Positions 43,080-51,916 are shown, counted from the stretch's first letter. The stretch is 64,000 bases of DNA from Mesorhizobium sp. B4-1-3 (GCF_006439355.1 NZ_VFTG01000029.1:1-64000); one strand, 5' to 3'. Numbers and translations are program-made. The notes: generated by a model from the sequence alone, not told the origin.

Positions 43080-43616
43080 TTACTCCTCGCCCTTGCCGTC
43101 ATCCATCGCCTGGCTGGCGACCTTGCTCAGCAGCGGCTCGTTGTTCAGAAGCTGCGCGATGCGTTTTTCGGCGTCGACGCGACCGTCCATGAAGCCCAGC
43201 AGCTCTTCGAGCTGACGGCGCATCTTCAGGATTTCGGCCAGTTGCGGGACCTGCTCGGCGATCTTGTCCGGCGCGAAGTCGCCCATCTTCGAAAAGGTGA
43301 GATCGACCATGAGCTCTTCCTCACGCTCCTGGCCTTCGGCCTGCGGCAGGGTGTTCTTCACCCGCGCCTTCACGCGCGGCCCCATCGCTTCCATGAATTT
43401 CGGGAAGCGGTTGGCGTCGGTTTCGACGAAGTTGCGGTCAAGCACCGACTTCGACGCTTCCTTGGTCTGCGACGCGCCGGCAAGATCGGCCATCACGGCC
43501 ATGACGAACGGCAGTTCGATCGTCGTCGGGCTGCCGTAGGTTTCGACATCGTAGGCGATCTGCACGCGCGGCGCGCGGTTTCTTTCGATGACCTTCGCTT
43601 TGCTCTCTGCTGGCAT
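43080..43616 (-). CDS. tssB: TssB small sheath subunit
   Basis: 178 aa. Hallmarks: RVQIAYDVETYG, ELPFVMAVMADLAG, DLTFSKMGDFAPDKIAEQVPQL and the C-terminal helix. Partner of TssC. ATG at 43616, 6 bases after the tssA stop; strong tssB-tssC coupling (3-base gap). Confidence 0.97.
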   Translation of the reverse strand: MPAESKAKVIERNRAPRVQIAYDVETYGSPTTIELPFVMAVMADLAGASQTKEASKSVLDRNFVETDANRFPKFMEAMGPRVKARVKNTLPQAEGQEREEELMVDLTFSKMGDFAPDKIAEQVPQLAEILKMRRQLEELLGFMDGRVDAEKRIAQLLNNEPLLSKVASQAMDDGKGEE

Positions 43617-43622
43617 GCTTTT

Positions 43623-44798
43623 CTACCTTTCATCCTTCTGGGCCGGCTTCTTGGGATCGGGGACACCGGCAAGCAGCCGGAATTCCTTCAGCCCCGACGG
43701 GGCGAGATCTTCCATCAGTTCCACGAAATCCATGTGCACCATCCGGCGCACGCGCCGGGCGAGATGTGGGATGGGGCTGGACGGCTCGGTGCGGTCGTAA
43801 AAGGCGACGACGAGGTCGAGGCATTTGACGACTTCGTCGCGCGAGTTGATCCGGTCCGGCAGACCGGTGCTCGCCCCCACGGGGCTTGCCACACTTGCCA
43901 TCGTCTCGGCTCCATGACCGTTGCGGGCGGGCATTGCTGGTTCCACCGTCGCCTGCGGACCGGGGTTCGCGGCACCGTTCGCCGTGGCGCCGGCACCGGA
44001 ATTCCGCTCCAGCGTCGTCAGCAAACGCTGCAGGAACTTCTTCAATTCCGGGACGGTGGCGCCGTGGCCTTCGATGCGGGCGTTGAGCGCGGCGTCCACC
44101 GCGTCGAGGGCGGCGATCGCGGCCCGCGCGTCGGCCAGCAGCGACGTCATCGCCTCGCCGGCCTGATCGATTTGCGCCGCGCATCCGGCGCGCACCCGGT
44201 TCAGCAACTGGTTGTGCGCGCTCACCAATGCCGCCTTTTCGGCGGCGTTCAGCCCTGAGGCCGCTTCCTGCAGCATGACGCGCTCGTCGAGCGCGCCCTG
44301 TTCCAGGTCGCGTCCGCTGATCGGCCCGACCTGGCGCGGTGAAAAGAAGATGGTTCCGCGCAGGTTCGCCAGCAGGCCTTGCTGGGCGTTCTGGAGATCG
44401 AGCAACGCGTTGATGCGACGCAAGGCGGCCTCGCGCGGCGGCGCGTTCGCCCTCAATGCGGGATGCATCGTGTCCCAATGCTGGTCGAAGGTCCTGGCAA
44501 TAAGCGTCAGGCCCTGGGCGAGGCCGGCCAGCCCTTCCTCGCTGGCCAAGGCCCGTGCGACGATGACCAGCAGGCGCAGGTCCCGGCCGCGGGTGCGCAA
44601 CTCTTCGGCCTTTTCGAGCACTGCCGCCCAGTCGACCGGACTGGATTGCGATGTGGGCTTGCCGTTGCCGTCGTAAACAACCTTGAGCTGAGGCTCGGTC
44701 AGGCGCTCCAGCTCATGAAAGGCCGGGTCGCTGCGCAAGTCCTCTCCCGACGGATTCTCACCGTCCAGAGGATTCAGCCAGAGTGCGAGATCAATCAC
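43623..44798 (-). CDS. tssA: TssA assembly cap protein (ImpA N-terminal family)
   Basis: 391 aa. ImpA-N domain at about 8-130 (LNPLDGENPSGEDLRSD, LLVIVARALASEEGLAGLAQGL, HWDTMHPAL), which guides sheath and tube polymerisation from the baseplate. The C-terminal third (about 330-385: VRRMVHMDFVELMEDLAPSGL) matches short TssA proteins of this group. The start is a GTG at 44798 with a GGGGG-type ribosome binding site. First gene of a 15-gene minus-strand operon, divergent from clpV. Confidence 0.94.
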   Translation of the reverse strand: MIDLALWLNPLDGENPSGEDLRSDPAFHELERLTEPQLKVVYDGNGKPTSQSSPVDWAAVLEKAEELRTRGRDLRLLVIVARALASEEGLAGLAQGLTLIARTFDQHWDTMHPALRANAPPREAALRRINALLDLQNAQQGLLANLRGTIFFSPRQVGPISGRDLEQGALDERVMLQEAASGLNAAEKAALVSAHNQLLNRVRAGCAAQIDQAGEAMTSLLADARAAIAALDAVDAALNARIEGHGATVPELKKFLQRLLTTLERNSGAGATANGAANPGPQATVEPAMPARNGHGAETMASVASPVGASTGLPDRINSRDEVVKCLDLVVAFYDRTEPSSPIPHLARRVRRMVHMDFVELMEDLAPSGLKEFRLLAGVPDPKKPAQKDER

Positions 44799-45129
44799 AC
44801 TAACCCCCAGCCAGCGGCCCTGAGACCCCTGTGTGACGTAACGTTATCACTGGCCTCATGCGACGACAATTGAGCATCTGCGCAAAACCTAACGGAAGCT
44901 AAACGCGACCGTTCTCTTCGGCGAAACCCATTGCGCGATTGCCGGACCGGGTATGTGAAATGGCTCGCATAGCCCGCCCGGCAATCATGTTTGTTGGCCA
45001 GAGTTTGCAAGGCTTGTGTAACCGGGCGGTGCCGCCCGGACAGGTCCAAACGTCTTGTCCGTCACGCGGCTTTGTCAAGCAGCCGCTTATATGGCAGGGT
45101 ACTGTCGGCAGAGTGCGGGAGCAGGTTCG
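44799..45129. other. 331-bp divergent promoter region tssA/clpV
   Basis: No gene seen. It must hold the promoters of the structural operon (minus) and clpV (plus). A GC-rich hairpin lies at 45022-45039. I found no sigma-54 site with correct spacing and no obvious regulator box. Confidence 0.55.
45022..45039 (+). other. GC-rich hairpin in the clpV leader
   Basis: CCGGGCG (45022-45028) pairs with CGCCCGG (45033-45039) around a 4-base GTGC loop, about 90 bases before the clpV start. There is no T-run, so it is not a standard terminator. It may stabilise or regulate the clpV leader, or be incidental in GC-rich DNA. Confidence 0.35.
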
Positions 45130-47955
45130 ATGGAACAGCGCCGGTCATCGCAGAGCTTCAAGCGTAAGGAACTGGTCGCCAAGCTCAACGCCACGGGGGT
45201 GCGCGCCTTCAAGGCCGCGGCCGACACGGCCAAGCTACGCGGTAATCCCTATGTCGAGCTCGCCCATTTCATCCAGCAACTGGTGCTGTCCGAGCGCTCG
45301 GATGTGCAAATGATCGTCGCCGACGCCGGACTGGATGTCAGCCGGCTGACGGCCGACATGACCCGCGCCATCGACAAGCTGCCCTATGGCGCGACCTCGG
45401 TAGAGGAATTCTCTGACCACATCTTCCACGCCATCCAGGAGGGCTGGAATCTGGCGATGCTGGAATTCGGCGTCGAAGAGGTGCGCAGCGCCCATATCCT
45501 GCTTGCCTGCTTGAAGACGCCGGCGCTGGAGGGCTTGGTTTCCAAGATCAGCGCCGTGTTCGACAAGATCGACGCTGACGGAGTAATTTCCCGCTTCGCC
45601 GATGTCACTGAAGGCTCGCTCGAAGCCGGCTCACCTCCTGCTGCCGCTTCTACCGAGACGCCGATGAAGCGCGGCCCCGGCGGGGACTCGGCGCTGGCGA
45701 AATACGCAACCGACCTCACCCAGCGCGCCCGCGACGGCAAGATCGATCCCGTCGTCGGCCGCGATCCGGAGATCAGGCAGATCGTCGATATCCTGATGCG
45801 ACGCCGGCAAAACAACCCGATCCTCACCGGCGAGGCCGGCGTCGGCAAGACAGCGGTGGTCGAGGGATTTGCGCTCCGCATCGCTCAGGGCGACGTGCCG
45901 CCGACATTGCAGAATGTCAGCGTGCGCATGCTCGATGTCGGGCTGATGCAGGCGGGCGCCAGTGTCAAGGGCGAGTTCGAGAAGCGGCTCAAGGCCGTCA
46001 TCGATGAGGTTCAAGCCTCCGAGGTGCCGATCATCCTGTTCATCGACGAGGCGCATACGCTGATCGGCGCCGGCGGCGCGGCCGGGACCGGCGATGCCGC
46101 CAATCTCTTGAAACCGGCATTGGCGCGCGGCGAGCTGCGGACCATCGCGGCCACGACCTGGGCCGAGTACAAGCAGCATATCGAGAAGGACCCGGCGCTC
46201 ACTCGTCGCTTCCAGGTGGTCAAGATCGACGAGCCCTCGGAAGCGGGGGCCGTGCTGATGCTGCGCGGCGTCGCAGGGGTCCTGGAGCAGCACCACAAGG
46301 TGCAGATCCTGGACGAGGCGATCGAGGCGGCCGTCTCGCTTTCGCATCGCTATATCCCGGCCAGACAGCTGCCGGACAAAGCCGTCAGCCTGCTCGACAC
46401 CGCCTGCGCCCGCGTCGCGGTCTCGCAGCATGCCACGCCGGCCGAGGTCGAGGACATATTGCGCCGCCGTCAGGCGCTGGAGGTCGAGAGCGGCATCATC
46501 GGCCGCGAGGCGGCGATCGGCATCGACGTCTCCGACCGGCAGGCCCGCATCGACGTCGGGCTGGCGGAAACCGAGACGACCTTGGCCGCCGCGCAGGCGC
46601 GCTGGGACCGGGAAAAGGCGCTGGTCACCGAGATACTCGACCTGCGTGCAAAATTGCGTGGCGAGGGCGTGCCGCTCGACGAGGCAGCGGGCGAAGATGC
46701 CGCCGCGGAGACGGGACGCGCGGAGGGCGTAGCGCCCGAGCAAAAGGCTCTCGAAAGCAAGATTGGCGAGAGCAAGGCTGACGAGACGAAGAAGACGAAG
46801 GCCTCGAAAGCCAATGGGGCCAAGCTTGCGAACGCCGAAGCAGTGTCCGCCGAGCCGGCAGACGAAGCGGCCGCCAACCTGGCGCGGTTGCGCGAGCTGA
46901 TGGCCGATCTTGCCGCCGCGCAAGGCGAGACACCGCTCATCCTGCCCTCGGTCGACCGCAATGCGGTCGCCGCCGTGGTGCAGGATTGGACCGGCATCCC
47001 GACCGGACGCATGCTCTCCAGCCAGACCGAAAAGGCGCTCAAGCTTGCCGCGACCCTGTCCGAGCGCGTCGTTGGCCAGGATCACGCGATGGAGATGATC
47101 GCCAGGCGCGTGCAGACCAGCCGCGCCGGCCTCGGCGCGCCGGAAAAACCGGTCGGCGTGTTCCTGCTTTGCGGCCCCTCCGGCGTCGGCAAGACCGAGA
47201 CTGCGCTGGCGCTCGCCGAGACGCTTTACGGCGGCGAGCAGAACCTGATCTCAATCAACATGTCGGAGTTCCAGGAAGCGCACACCGTCTCGACGCTCAA
47301 GGGCGCGCCGCCCGGCTATGTCGGCTACGGCAAGGGCGGCATCCTGACCGAGGCGGTACGCAGGAAACCCTATTCGGTGATCCTGCTCGACGAGGTCGAG
47401 AAGGCGCACCCCGACGTGCACGAGATCTTCTTCCAGGTCTTCGACAAAGGCATGATGGACGACAGCGAAGGCCGTCGCATCGACTTCAAGAACACGCTGA
47501 TCCTACTCACCTCGAATGTCGGTTCCGAAGTGATCATGGATCGTACGAAGAACGGCACGGTGCGGACCGGCATCGACGATCTCGACGCCGCGCTACGCGT
47601 CCCGTTGCTGAAGGTGTTCCCGGCTGCCTTCCTCGGCCGGGTTGTCACGATACCTTATTACCCGTTGTCGGATTCCATGATCGAGGCGATCGCCCGGCAT
47701 CAGTTCGGCAAGATCGCGCGCCGCCTCAAGGCCACGAACGACGCCGAACTGGTGATCGGCGACGGCGTGATGGATCTGGTCAAGGCGCGCTGCACCGAAA
47801 TCGAATCCGGCGGCCGCATGATCGACGCCATCCTCACCAACACGCTGCTGCCGGAACTCAGCCGCGGCGTGCTCAACCGCTCGCTCGAGGGCAAGAAGAT
47901 GGTGAAGGTCATCGTGGGTGCGTCGCCGGAAGGATTTACCTACGCGTTCGAATAG
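45130..47955 (+). CDS. clpV: ClpV (TssH) AAA+ sheath-disassembly ATPase
   Basis: 941 aa. N-terminal Clp domain (about 15-160), D1 with Walker A GEAGVGKTAV (about 234-243) and FIDEAHTLIGAGG, middle coiled coil, D2 with Walker A GPSGVGKTE (about 683-691) and LLDEVEKAHPDV, then the D2 small domain. ClpV recycles contracted TssB/TssC sheath. Between the middle domain and D2 is an insertion of about 60 low-complexity Ala/Lys/Glu residues (AGEDAAAETGRAEG... to ...SAEPADEAAAN), unusual for the family. The ATG at 45130 is preceded by GGAGCAGG; earlier in-frame starts (45055, 45091) add residues unlike ClpV N-termini. Confidence 0.95.
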   Translation: MEQRRSSQSFKRKELVAKLNATGVRAFKAAADTAKLRGNPYVELAHFIQQLVLSERSDVQMIVADAGLDVSRLTADMTRAIDKLPYGATSVEEFSDHIFHAIQEGWNLAMLEFGVEEVRSAHILLACLKTPALEGLVSKISAVFDKIDADGVISRFADVTEGSLEAGSPPAAASTETPMKRGPGGDSALAKYATDLTQRARDGKIDPVVGRDPEIRQIVDILMRRRQNNPILTGEAGVGKTAVVEGFALRIAQGDVPPTLQNVSVRMLDVGLMQAGASVKGEFEKRLKAVIDEVQASEVPIILFIDEAHTLIGAGGAAGTGDAANLLKPALARGELRTIAATTWAEYKQHIEKDPALTRRFQVVKIDEPSEAGAVLMLRGVAGVLEQHHKVQILDEAIEAAVSLSHRYIPARQLPDKAVSLLDTACARVAVSQHATPAEVEDILRRRQALEVESGIIGREAAIGIDVSDRQARIDVGLAETETTLAAAQARWDREKALVTEILDLRAKLRGEGVPLDEAAGEDAAAETGRAEGVAPEQKALESKIGESKADETKKTKASKANGAKLANAEAVSAEPADEAAANLARLRELMADLAAAQGETPLILPSVDRNAVAAVVQDWTGIPTGRMLSSQTEKALKLAATLSERVVGQDHAMEMIARRVQTSRAGLGAPEKPVGVFLLCGPSGVGKTETALALAETLYGGEQNLISINMSEFQEAHTVSTLKGAPPGYVGYGKGGILTEAVRRKPYSVILLDEVEKAHPDVHEIFFQVFDKGMMDDSEGRRIDFKNTLILLTSNVGSEVIMDRTKNGTVRTGIDDLDAALRVPLLKVFPAAFLGRVVTIPYYPLSDSMIEAIARHQFGKIARRLKATNDAELVIGDGVMDLVKARCTEIESGGRMIDAILTNTLLPELSRGVLNRSLEGKKMVKVIVGASPEGFTYAFE

Positions 47956-47980
47956 ACCTCGACCGTGAGGGACGCCGCCT

Positions 47981-48715
47981 TCAGATGGACCAGAGCGCGC
48001 CGCCGTCGCAGGCGACGGCCTGGCCGGTGATGTAGGAAGCGCGGTCGGAGGCGAGAAAGGCGGCCAGCGCCGCGAACTCTTCGGGGCGGCCGATGCGCCT
48101 GGCGGGTATGGCCTGGCTCACCTTTTCCAGGTCGAGCTTCGCATCCGCCAGCCTCTCGGTCAGCGTATAGCCCGGCATCAGCGCGTTGAAGGTGATGCCG
48201 TTCGCCCCTTCTTCCTTGCTCAGCGTGTTGATCAGTCCGTGGATGCCGGCGCGCAGCGAGTTGGAGAGCGCGAAGCGGTTGATCGGCTCCTTCGCGGCGA
48301 TGGAGGTCACGAACAGCACGCGGCCCCATTTCTTCTCGCGCATCGAAGGCAGCACCGCCCGCACGATCTCCACCGCGCTCATGAACAGATTGTCGAACGC
48401 GGCGCGCCATTGCTCGATGGTGATCTCGTCGAAGGGTGCGGTGGGCGGGCCGCCGGTGTTGACCACCACGATATCCGGGGCACCGAGCGTCGCCTTGGCG
48501 CGCTCCACCAGCTCCGTAGCTGCGCCCGGCTTCGCGAGGTCGCAGACGAGCGCCGTCGCGCCGATCTCGCGGGCCGTCTGCTCCAGCGCGGTGCCGGTGC
48601 GGGCGCAGATCGCCACGCGCGCGCCTTCGTCCAGCAATTCCTTGGCCACCGCGCGGCCGAGTCCTTTCGATGCGCCCAGCACGAGCGCGTTCCTGCCCTT
48701 CAATCCAAGATTCAT
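47981..48715 (-). CDS. Short-chain dehydrogenase/reductase-like protein with atypical active site
   Basis: 244 aa, Rossmann fold. The cofactor motif is intact (VLGASKGLGRAVA, residues 12-24), but the usual NNAG is NTGG (86-89), and the catalytic YxxxK is missing: the corresponding segment reads LSNSLRAGIHGL, giving Ser151 and Arg155 in place of Tyr and Lys. Active SDRs need Tyr and Lys, so this one is either inactive in redox or uses another mechanism. It ends convergently 25 bases from clpV. It lies 25 bases downstream of the hydratase gene on the same strand, likely the same operon, with the Lrp regulator upstream. Confidence 0.83.
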   Translation of the reverse strand: MNLGLKGRNALVLGASKGLGRAVAKELLDEGARVAICARTGTALEQTAREIGATALVCDLAKPGAATELVERAKATLGAPDIVVVNTGGPPTAPFDEITIEQWRAAFDNLFMSAVEIVRAVLPSMREKKWGRVLFVTSIAAKEPINRFALSNSLRAGIHGLINTLSKEEGANGITFNALMPGYTLTERLADAKLDLEKVSQAIPARRIGRPEEFAALAAFLASDRASYITGQAVACDGGALWSI

Positions 48716-48740
48716 CCGTCCTCTCCGATGATGCCGCGCG

Positions 48741-49511
48741 TCAGGCGCCGCTGACCTCGACACTGCCAAGACCGGCAATGTCGAACCGATAGGAAAACGC
48801 CTTGTCGGGGAAGCGCGTGCGCACGATGCTGCCCGTCATGACGATGTCGCCCGCCTTCATGCCTCTGCCGGAAGCGCCGAGATGGTCGGCCAGCCAGGCC
48901 AGCGGCTCATAGGGGTGCCCGAGCGCATCGGCGCCGACCCCTCTGCCGATCTCGACGCCGTCCTGATAGACGACCGCCTCGACTTTCTCGAGCGCTGCGG
49001 GCGGGGGGACGAAATCGCCCAGCACCACGCCGGCATTCCACGAATTGTCGGCCACCAGCGAGCGGACATCCAGCACCGAATAATCGGCGTGGCGATCGTC
49101 CACCACCTCGACCGCCGCGCAGACGCCATCGACCGCCGCGGCGACCTCGCTGCGTGTATAGGGCGCGGCGCGCGGCGCAAGATCGCGGCCGAGCCGGGCG
49201 CAGATCTCGAACTCCACGCCGAGATGGCCGTAACCGGTCAGCGAGAGCTTGGCTCCGCTGTGCATCACCCGCCGCCCGAAAACCGTGCCGGCGACCGGAT
49301 GGTCGATCCCGCACATGCTCTGCATGCTGTGCGAGGTCAGGCCGATCTTGTAACCGGCTATGTGGTCGTCGCCGATGATCGCCCCGACATAGGCATCCTG
49401 CACCTTGTAGGCGGAGGCAAGGTCCGACAATCCCGCGATCGTCACGAACTGTGTGTTGTCTCGATGGCCACGCACCAAATCTTGCGCCGCCCCAACGATA
49501 TCGAATGCCAT
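48741..49511 (-). CDS. 2-keto-4-pentenoate hydratase / fumarylacetoacetase superfamily protein
   Basis: 256 aa. FAH-superfamily fold of the MhpD/HpaH type: LASAYKVQDAYV, IAGYKIGLTS, and the metal-binding GVEFEI (E100, E102); C-terminal VMTGSIVRT. Family members hydrate 2-hydroxydienoates from aromatic ring cleavage, but others act as decarboxylases or on other keto acids, so the substrate is open. The ATG at 49511 has a strong GGAGGG ribosome binding site 7 bases upstream, which decides it over longer in-frame starts. It sits between an Lrp regulator and an SDR-like gene. Confidence 0.83.
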   Translation of the reverse strand: MAFDIVGAAQDLVRGHRDNTQFVTIAGLSDLASAYKVQDAYVGAIIGDDHIAGYKIGLTSHSMQSMCGIDHPVAGTVFGRRVMHSGAKLSLTGYGHLGVEFEICARLGRDLAPRAAPYTRSEVAAAVDGVCAAVEVVDDRHADYSVLDVRSLVADNSWNAGVVLGDFVPPPAALEKVEAVVYQDGVEIGRGVGADALGHPYEPLAWLADHLGASGRGMKAGDIVMTGSIVRTRFPDKAFSYRFDIAGLGSVEVSGA

Positions 49512-49620
49512 GTCAGATCCCTCCATTTCCGCTCGCCTATTCGCTCGACGATTGCCGGACCAACGCGTGACAGGCCATCGACCTGAGCGGCGATATCGCT
49601 TGCACCAAGATTTCTCCGGC

Positions 49621-50070
49621 CTAGAGATTGGTCTCATCGGGATTGAGCACCACCATCGTCGACGTCTCCGCCACCGATGGGATCGATTGCAGCACGTTGC
49701 TGATGAATTCGCGAAGCGCCGCGATGTCCTTCACCCATACCCGCAGCAGGTAGTCGATGTTTCCCGTCACGAGCAGGCATTCGGTAATCTCCGGGTGTTT
49801 CGCCACTTCATCCAGAAACTGGCCCGCTCCCTCCGGGCCTTGCTGCCCCAGGCGCACGGAAACCATCACGCAGACGCCGAGGCCCAGCGCTGCCGGATTG
49901 ATGCGGGCCGCGTAGCCTTGGATCACGCCCGTCTCCTCGAGCCGCTTCAGCCGGCGGGCGCAGGGCGTGGGCGAAAGGCCAACGCGCTCGGCCAGATCCA
50001 CCGTCGAGACGCGGCCGTCCTGCCGCAGCTCGCGCAGGATGCGATGGTCGGTGGCGTCCAGTGGAACCAT
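49621..50070 (-). CDS. Lrp/AsnC family transcriptional regulator
   Basis: 149 aa from the ATG at 50070. Winged helix-turn-helix at residues 6-50 (DHRILRELRQDGRVSTVDLAERVGLSPTP, read over 9-37) followed by the RAM ligand domain (about 65-145: VMVSVRLGQ, ITECLLVTGNIDYLLRVWV). Lrp/AsnC proteins sense amino acids and usually control their own gene and adjacent catabolic genes. A TTG upstream would add 21 residues but the ATG form matches family length. It is divergent from the DUF1330 gene, and a palindrome lies between them (50129-50145). Likely local regulator of the amino-acid-type catabolic genes on both sides. Confidence 0.9.
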   Translation of the reverse strand: MVPLDATDHRILRELRQDGRVSTVDLAERVGLSPTPCARRLKRLEETGVIQGYAARINPAALGLGVCVMVSVRLGQQGPEGAGQFLDEVAKHPEITECLLVTGNIDYLLRVWVKDIAALREFISNVLQSIPSVAETSTMVVLNPDETNL

Positions 50071-50128
50071 GGTGCTTTCAGCTACGATTTCATCGAAACT
50101 TGGTGGTTGTACGCGCAAAATCGATAAT

Positions 50129-50145
50129 GACAAACGAAATTTGTC
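50129..50145. promoter_or_regulatory. Candidate Lrp/AsnC operator palindrome
   Basis: GACAAA and TTTGTC form a perfect 6-bp inverted repeat around CGAAA, in the 128-bp space between the divergent Lrp-type gene and the DUF1330 gene. Position and AT-rich centre fit an AsnC-family operator. No second copy was found near the other genes. Confidence 0.4.
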
Positions 50146-50198
50146 GTGAATGCGCTTTGATAAAGCTATAAGCTCGATCGAAAAGCAGCGAGGAATCC

Positions 50199-50519
50199 AT
50201 GGCCGCCTATATGATCTGCACGATGAGGGTCCACGACCCCGAGACGTACAAGAAGTACACCGCGCTCACCCCCGCCACGCTGAAGAAATACGGCGGGAAG
50301 TTCCTGACACGCGGCGACCCGGTGACCACCTGTGAGGGCGAGACCTTCACCGACCGCATGGTCATCCTCGAGTTTCCGGACGAGGCCACAGCCCGGGCCT
50401 GGTACAACGACACCGACTATCAGGCGGCGTCGAAGTTCCGCCGCGCCTCTTCCGACCGCGGACGGATGGTCCTGCAGCAGGGTCGAGGCGAAAGCGCGGC
50501 TCCCGATCCGCTCGTCTGA
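50199..50519 (+). CDS. DUF1330 family protein
   Basis: 106 aa, ferredoxin-like dimeric alpha/beta-barrel family. Hallmarks: MAAYMICTMRVHDPETYKKY, GGKFLTRG, VILEFPDEATARAWYND and YQAASKFR. DUF1330 proteins have no settled function; they are often near catabolic genes. It is divergent from the Lrp regulator. An AGCGAGGA ribosome binding site lies before the ATG. It may be controlled by that regulator. Confidence 0.88.
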   Translation: MAAYMICTMRVHDPETYKKYTALTPATLKKYGGKFLTRGDPVTTCEGETFTDRMVILEFPDEATARAWYNDTDYQAASKFRRASSDRGRMVLQQGRGESAAPDPLV

Positions 50520-50556
50520 GCGACCGAAGCCGTTGAGCCGGCGAAGTGCGTTCTTG

Positions 50557-50618
50557 ATGCATGTCCCCAAGAAGTGTGCAGCGGTTCTGGGATAGCGACA
50601 TGCATAAAAACAAGAACT
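50557..50618. repeat. Rhizobial-type intergenic palindromic repeat, copy C
   Basis: ATGCATGTC (50557-50565) pairs perfectly with GACATGCAT (50597-50605), with CCC and GGG paired inside. The core AAGTGTGCAGCGGTT and tail ATAAAAACAAGAA resemble copies A and B near tagH1, so all belong to one superfamily. It lies just after the DUF1330 gene. Confidence 0.75.
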
Positions 50619-50765
50619 TAGAGCACGGTCCGGGGAACGCACCTTGCGATCCCGGTGAAAAGTTCATGCTACAAACGCGAGCGGGGCAGTGCGAGTTTTC
50701 CTTGAAACGCCGACCCGCTTCAGGTCGAATTTGAAAAGCGAAGTTTGGCTCCTTGGAGGCCGGCG

Positions 50766-51683
50766 ATGAGGACCGAGAATGTGCAGGTCGCGCGGGAAGC
50801 GTATCAGAATTATGCGGAGTTCTACCGCAGGTCTTCCTATTCCGCCTTTCCCCAGCAGCATCGCACCATCGAGGGCACCGGACGCTACAGCATGATCCTG
50901 GTCGAGCAGGGGCGGCATGAGCTTGCCGACCCGGCCGTCGAGGAAGTCGTCATATCCACGCCGCTGTCGGCGCCGGCCTGTTCCTACGACTGGAACATGG
51001 GGGCCGGGTGGGCAGGGGGGAAGTCTCGCACCGGGGATCTCATCGTGGTGCCGCCCAACGTCGAGAGCCGCTGGCGCGTCGGCGGTCCCCGCAAGCTGGT
51101 CATCTTGGCGGTGCCGGTCGACCATGTCAGAAGCCTGCTCGGCCCGGAATGTCCCGACGACCTGTCATCGGCGCTCGAGCCGCTGTCCGGATCCACGGCG
51201 CCCGACACCGTTGTGAGCACGCTTCTTCAACAGCTTTGGACGCTTGGCGATCCGGACGGTCCGCTGGGCCGCATGCTGGTGGACAGCATGGTGCTTGCGC
51301 TGATCTGCCAGGTTCTCATTCTTGCGAAAGCCGGGACCCCGCATCCGGCGACCGGCGCCTTCTCCTCGCGCGATTGGCGGCGTGTCTGCGACTATATCGA
51401 CGCCCATCTGCAGGAAGAAATCGCGCTCGCCGATCTCGCCCGTCTGGCTGGGTGGAGCGTGCGGCATTTCACGCGCATGTTCCGCCAGTCCACAGGCCAG
51501 ACCCCGCACAACTTCATCGTGCACAGGCGCGTCGATCGCGCCAAGGATCTGCTGAGGAAACAGAAGCTGCAACTGGCCGATGTCGCGCTTACCTGCGGTT
51601 TCGCCGACCAGAGCCATTTCACCACCTGTTTTCGCAAGGCTACCGGCCTGACGCCGCTGCGCTGGCGGCGCGAGCTGGTCTGA
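50766..51683 (+). CDS. AraC family transcriptional regulator
   Basis: 305 aa. N-terminal cupin-like sensing region (about 20-150) and C-terminal AraC DNA-binding domain with two helix-turn-helix motifs (about 205-303: EIALADLARLAGWSVRHFTR and ADVALTCGFADQSHFTTCF). ATG at 50766 has GGAG 8 bases upstream; a TTG 21 bases earlier is less likely. It lies between two palindromic repeats and probably controls the downstream catabolic and transport genes, acting as activator with an unknown ligand. No binding site could be assigned. Confidence 0.9.
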   Translation: MRTENVQVAREAYQNYAEFYRRSSYSAFPQQHRTIEGTGRYSMILVEQGRHELADPAVEEVVISTPLSAPACSYDWNMGAGWAGGKSRTGDLIVVPPNVESRWRVGGPRKLVILAVPVDHVRSLLGPECPDDLSSALEPLSGSTAPDTVVSTLLQQLWTLGDPDGPLGRMLVDSMVLALICQVLILAKAGTPHPATGAFSSRDWRRVCDYIDAHLQEEIALADLARLAGWSVRHFTRMFRQSTGQTPHNFIVHRRVDRAKDLLRKQKLQLADVALTCGFADQSHFTTCFRKATGLTPLRWRRELV

Positions 51684-51736
51684 AGGGATGGGCCTGCCCG
51701 CACGAACGCCGGCCATGGCCGATCTGCGAAAGATCG

Positions 51737-51840
51737 ATGCATGTCTCCCGAAGCGAGAACCGGTTTCGGGACAAAGACGTGCATAGAATCAATGACTAAA
51801 GCGCATGGAGCGAATCTGAAGGATCGCGACGCGCTTTAGG
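51737..51840. repeat. Rhizobial-type intergenic palindromic repeat, copy D (compound)
   Basis: Two adjacent hairpins. The first pairs ATGCATGTC with GACGTGCAT (one G-T mismatch), with CCGAA and TTCGG inside. The second pairs CTAAAGCGC (51796-51804) perfectly with GCGCTTTAG (51831-51839). It shares the ATGCATGTC outer arm with copy C. The two-hairpin form is the complete-looking version of the element in this window. Confidence 0.75.
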
Positions 51841-51916
51841 CTCTATCGCGCAAGACTTGCCTTTCTCGCTCGCCCTACGCTTGCCAGTCGATGCGGATGA
51901 AGCATGGAGGGATACG

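Noticed and set aside
44839..44846. TAACGTTA palindrome upstream of tssA
   Set aside because: Only 8 bp, no flanking symmetry and no second copy; expected by chance in a region of this size.
44995..45009. Sigma-54-like promoter TGGC...TTGCA upstream of clpV
   Set aside because: The GG and GC elements are one base too close (11 instead of 12), and sigma-54 sites tolerate almost no spacing change.
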